Positions 6,512-8,916 of a DNA stretch of 8,916 nt are shown here, in pieces. Below the pieces are notes generated by a model. That model was not told the DNA's origin and searched no databases. It worked only from the letters and a program-made list of their open reading frames with translations. The DNA comes from CAYGZA01 sp964354135. GTDB lineage: Bacteria > Planctomycetota > Planctomycetia > Pirellulales > Thermoguttaceae. The DNA lies in assembly GCA_964354135.1 (NCBI GenBank), contig CAYGZA010000287.1:1-8916 (forward strand), in the 5' to 3' direction. Each line of letters starts with the position of its first letter. Positions within the stretch are counted from its first letter, which is position 1. Made by a program: the position numbers and the translations under genes.

Positions 6512-7264
6512 TCACCACGCGATTCGATGCCAATCCCCGTAGACCGACCAGTCAATCGTTCCATCGCGATATTCAGAAAGAGCCTGCACAACTTTCTCAA
6601 GCGAGAAGTCCTTACGCGCCGCCCGGAAGTGATTTTTCACGTCACCTTCTTGATATTCCATGGCGAATCCAAGTGTCTTTTCACCGCTGACCTGCAGATA
6701 GGTCATTTCAGATCGACTAAGGATAGCAAAGCCTACCCCATCGCGGCCGACGCCGAGTGCTGAAAGGGCTTCGTGAATCTGTCTATCGGTTGGATTCACG
6801 ACTTCATCGCCAGAACTGGTGCTTAGGGTCAAGGTACGCTCCAAGTTAGTCGGTGCTGGGGCCGAATGATCCCGGCAGCCAACCAGCAGAACGAAATTGT
6901 CATCACTCATGTCCAATCCACAGCCAGGGCAACATCTCCAGGTGAGCATGTCATTCCGGCCCTCTCCGCTCAACTTCCAGTCATACCCACACTGTGGGCA
7001 CTTGGTGTCTGGCTTGCGAAATAGCATCCGACTGAGCATGCCACCGAAGAAGAACGTAGCTAACCCCAATGCAGAAACGCCACCAAACATGATCTCGTCG
7101 CGATCCATAGGCTTTTGGATAAACCATGTTCCAAGCCCGACGACAACGCCAGCGATGAACCAGGCCCCAAGCGTCCGGCCCAATCGGTTACGATATCTGA
7201 GCTCCGCCTGCTTCAGGCGCGCGACCGTCGCGCGGAGTTGTGAGTCAATCTCTGGTGTGCTCAT
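6512..7264 (-). CDS. Two-TM zinc-ribbon protein with Imm-like C-terminal domain
   Basis: A 250-residue protein of unknown function. Seen in order: a short charged helix (5-30), two membrane segments (about 32-50 and 57-82), a zinc ribbon with CPQC at 89-92 and CPGC at 112-115, and a soluble domain (about 141-250) containing NPTDRQIHEALSAL, a FAILSRSEMTYLQVSG strand pair and an EYQEGDVKNHFRA segment. The last domain resembles small domains of the Imm1/immunity type found in accessory genes; this is an impression, not a proven match. The ATG at 7264 lies 3 bases after a GTTAGGGC palindrome end, and the stop is one base before GCCTAAC of a second palindrome, so the gene fills the interval like an integron cassette. 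Sampled lines are near 50% G+C against 60-70% in neighbours, which suggests transfer. Confidence 0.7.
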   Translation of the reverse strand: MSTPEIDSQLRATVARLKQAELRYRNRLGRTLGAWFIAGVVVGLGTWFIQKPMDRDEIMFGGVSALGLATFFFGGMLSRMLFRKPDTKCPQCGYDWKLSGEGRNDMLTWRCCPGCGLDMSDDNFVLLVGCRDHSAPAPTNLERTLTLSTSSGDEVVNPTDRQIHEALSALGVGRDGVGFAILSRSEMTYLQVSGEKTLGFAMEYQEGDVKNHFRAARKDFSLEKVVQALSEYRDGTIDWSVYGDWHRIAW

Positions 7265-7267
7265 ATG

Positions 7268-7353
7268 GCCCTAACGTGTAGGGTTTTATCGGGTCGTCGC
7301 GCAGCGATGACCGATAGAACCTCGTTGAGCTGAGCCGCGGAGCGTCAGGGGGC
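7268..7353 (-). repeat. Second attC-like palindrome directly before the zinc-ribbon gene
   Basis: A strong hairpin at 7282-7321: GGTTTTATCGGGTC pairs with GACCGATAGAACC with one mismatch and one extra base, and TCGC/GCGA closes the top. Outside it, GCCCTAAC (7268-7275) is nearly complementary to GTCAGGGGGC (7344-7353). On the minus strand it ends in CGTTAGGGC, close to the integron GTTRRRY core, 3 bases before the ATG of the zinc-ribbon gene. Its sequence differs from the 6412-6509 palindrome, as attC sites of different cassettes do. No integrase is present. Confidence 0.55.
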
Positions 7354-7452
7354 TTCCGGCGGCTTTCTGTTGGGGATTGTATCACGCGCGGGAAGGAGCG
7401 GCAATCGCGTCAAGGTGCCCGCTCCGGGCCGGCTGGCAGGTCAGGCGGGGCG

Positions 7453-7482
7453 GTTGCCGGCAGGTCGCGGAGCCGCGGCAAC
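7453..7482. terminator. GC-rich hairpin after the PIN remnant
   Basis: GTTGCCG (7453-7459) and CGGCAAC (7476-7482) can pair, with a competing inner CGCGG/CCGCG pairing. It lies 10 bases downstream of the PIN remnant stop on the minus strand. There is no T-run. It could be a weak terminator or chance pairing in GC-rich DNA. Confidence 0.2.
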
Positions 7483-7491
7483 GCCCTCGGC

Positions 7492-7644
7492 TTACGCCCC
7501 TGGCTCCCATGTCTCCCCGATGCCTTCCAGAGCCAAACGGACCATTTGGTCATCTTCCCTGCACAAATCGGGCAGGAGATGAAGCTGGTCCGCCTTGGCC
7601 AGTGCGATGACCGGCGAGGCATTGACCACCCAGACGTCACTCAC
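7492..7644 (-). pseudogene. PIN-domain (DUF3368-like) toxin remnant with internal deletion
   Basis: A 50-codon frame from a GTG at 7644. It opens with SDVWVVNASPVIALAKADQL and HLLPDL, the first strand and helix of PIN-domain proteins of the DUF3368 kind (VVNASP.I.LAK...L.LL). It then jumps to DDQMVRLALEGIGETWEPGA, which looks like the C-terminal helix of the same kind of protein. A PIN toxin is normally about 130-160 residues, so some 100 residues with the remaining acidic active-site residues are missing while the frame stays open. The GTG overlaps the stop of a short upstream frame ending FVYDRTRDGRP (GTGA overlap), perhaps the tail of a lost antitoxin gene. It lies 85 bases after the stop of the beta-barrel gene. 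Confidence 0.65.
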
Positions 7645-7729
7645 GGCCGGCCGTCGCGCGTCCGATCGTAGACAAAGGCCGGTAACGCTGCGTGTACGTG
7701 GCTGTCCCAAGGCCCTGCACGACCGACGC

Positions 7730-8716
7730 TCAGTTCTCGGCTTCCCCTCGGGGCCTGGCAAAGCGGTGCTCGAACGACATGTAGAGGAACAGGGAGAGAT
7801 CGGTGGCGTCGGGCGTGAGTCCCACCGGCACTCCCACGCCGAGCACCCACTGTGTCTCCTTCTCGGTAAACGGTGCCCAACGGAAGCCGGGCGAGATGAC
7901 CGTCTCGAATCGCCGGGCCTTCTCGCCGTGGAACAGCAGGTCTTCGTCCCATAAGGTGACCAGTTCGAGCATCAGGTGGAAGTTCGGGCGCACGAAGCGG
8001 ATGGCACTCGCGCCCAGGTTGTAGCCATTGAGCGTCCGGCCCTCAAAGGCCAGGAGCGGGTCCACACCGGCCTTCACCCCGGGAACGCTTGTGTATCCCG
8101 CATTGAAGTGGAACGCCCAGTGCTGGAATTCCTTGCTCAGCGGCAGGCCGATCTGGTAACCCGGCTGACCGCGGCCCAAGCCGCTCTCGGTCTCGCCGGT
8201 GGGCAGAATCAGACTGAAGCGGGGCGCAAAGGCAGGCAAGCCCCCTTGGCCGTCCCAGAACTGGTAGCGGTAGTTCAGGGCGATGTCGCCGAAGCCCTGG
8301 GCTTGCGCAAGCAGCCCATCGGACCGCTCGGCAGCGTAGGTCATCGGGATCGTGTAGGAGAACTGGTGCCGCTGCGACCCGAGCGGCCACTCCTGGGTGA
8401 AGACGAAATCAACGGCGTTCTGCGAGGTGCGCCGGTCAATCCGGTCCCAGCCTGGAATCAGGTTGAAGATGTGCTGCACGACGCCCTGCTCCTGGTTGAA
8501 CGCCTCCTCGATCAGGAAGGAGTTGTCTGAAATCGGAGGCTCTTCGCCCGTCTGTGGTTCATTGTCCTGCGCGTTTTCCCCGATTCTCTCACCCTGCCTG
8601 AGGCCCCTCTGCGCTGGGAGGGCGGACGGTACCACCGCCACGAGCAGCAGACTCAGCCAACACAAGGCGGCAAATGGAGGGCGATCGGCTCGCGTGCGTC
8701 TCCTCACAAGTCGCAT
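7730..8716 (-). CDS. Outer-membrane beta-barrel 'transporter' family protein (MetA-pathway-like)
   Basis: A 328-residue exported protein resembling the putative outer-membrane family annotated as transporter or 'MetA pathway of phenol degradation' (Phenol_MetA_deg); the transported substrate is unknown. Seen: a basic N terminus, a hydrophobic stretch (about 15-32) and an AxA-type cleavage region ALPAQ; a low-complexity linker (38-62); a family-like SFLIEEAFNQEQGVVQH segment (66-82); then alternating aromatic-rich strands, GFGDIALNYRYQ (141-152) and SLILPTGETESGLG, to a terminal strand LSLFLYMSFEHRF. I chose the ATG at 8716 because it begins a standard signal peptide; an in-frame GTG at 8752 adds 12 residues and neither has a good ribosome binding site. 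It is a single gene, followed by a PIN-toxin remnant. Confidence 0.8.
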   Translation of the reverse strand: MRLVRRRTRADRPPFAALCWLSLLLVAVVPSALPAQRGLRQGERIGENAQDNEPQTGEEPPISDNSFLIEEAFNQEQGVVQHIFNLIPGWDRIDRRTSQNAVDFVFTQEWPLGSQRHQFSYTIPMTYAAERSDGLLAQAQGFGDIALNYRYQFWDGQGGLPAFAPRFSLILPTGETESGLGRGQPGYQIGLPLSKEFQHWAFHFNAGYTSVPGVKAGVDPLLAFEGRTLNGYNLGASAIRFVRPNFHLMLELVTLWDEDLLFHGEKARRFETVISPGFRWAPFTEKETQWVLGVGVPVGLTPDATDLSLFLYMSFEHRFARPRGEAEN

Positions 8717-8888
8717 AATCCGCACACTTTCGCAGCAAGAGGCTCGCACCACCCGGCCAACCGCGGCTGGTCCGTCCTTTCATCGTCTGGCCGCAATCGG
8801 AAGGGTCAGCACATTCGGCAGCGAAGGGGAAAGGGGCATCCACCATTAGCCCGGTAGAATGGACACTCTAGCAAGGAAATCGGGTAAT

Positions 8889-8912
8889 CACGAAAGCACG
8901 AGAGCACGGAAA
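8889..8912. repeat. 8-bp tandem repeat at the window edge
   Basis: Three imperfect units, CACGAAAG, CACGAGAG and CACGGAAA, followed by ACGG and the window end. The array may continue beyond the edge. It lies about 170 bases upstream of the beta-barrel gene start. No gene is visible between 8717 and 8916. Confidence 0.5.
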
Positions 8913-8916
8913 ACGG

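Noticed and set aside
7370..7610. Plus-strand small frames of 70-77 codons
   Set aside because: They run antisense to the PIN remnant and the GC-rich spacer, and show no domain or start signal.
8043..8390. A 115-codon minus-strand frame inside the beta-barrel gene
   Set aside because: It is in a different frame of the same strand as a complete signal-peptide-bearing barrel protein; its content is a frameshifted shadow.

Overview
This GC-rich window (about 60-70% G+C over most of its length) looks like a piece of a planctomycete-type chromosome. The case rests on gene content and style, not on a marker gene. It holds a Tat-exported Gfo/Idh/MocA oxidoreductase, a long secreted HEAT-repeat protein with a GKPLSYW start, a secreted ADP-ribosylglycohydrolase-fold protein, short dispersed palindromes between genes, and a patch of small toxin-antitoxin and cassette genes. 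No rRNA, tRNA or integrase gene is visible, so the assignment is an inference.

Layout. Positions 1-923 (minus) are the N-terminal part of a Tat-exported oxidoreductase that runs off the left edge. A 314-base divergent intergenic region follows, with a degenerate palindrome and a candidate promoter. Positions 1238-3673 (plus) encode an 811-residue exported solenoid of about 24 HEAT repeats. A 72-base gap with a perfect 10-bp-stem palindrome separates it from a convergent secreted ADP-ribosylglycohydrolase-fold protein at 3746-5422 (minus).

Positions 5500-7650, all minus strand, are an accessory patch. Read in the direction of transcription it contains: a PIN-type toxin remnant (7644-7492); an attC-like palindrome (7353-7268); an AT-richer gene for a two-TM zinc-ribbon protein (7264-6512); a second attC-like palindrome starting one base after its stop (6509-6412); an intact hicB-like antitoxin (6347-6135); a hicA-like start cut off after about a dozen residues; a BrnT/DUF4258-like toxin remnant with a nonsense codon and an internal deletion; an intact DUF104/AF2212-like antitoxin (5942-5682); and a small overlapping ORF. 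Three toxin-type genes are broken while two antitoxin-type genes remain open. The zinc-ribbon gene lies tightly between two different palindromes, as an integron cassette would.

Positions 7730-8716 (minus) encode an exported outer-membrane beta-barrel of the 'transporter'/MetA-pathway type. The right edge (8889-8912) carries a short 8-bp tandem repeat.

The three large exported proteins suggest envelope or periplasmic roles but show no clear common pathway. The most unusual part is the 5.5-7.65 kb patch: decayed toxin-antitoxin modules around a cassette-like gene with attC-like ends.
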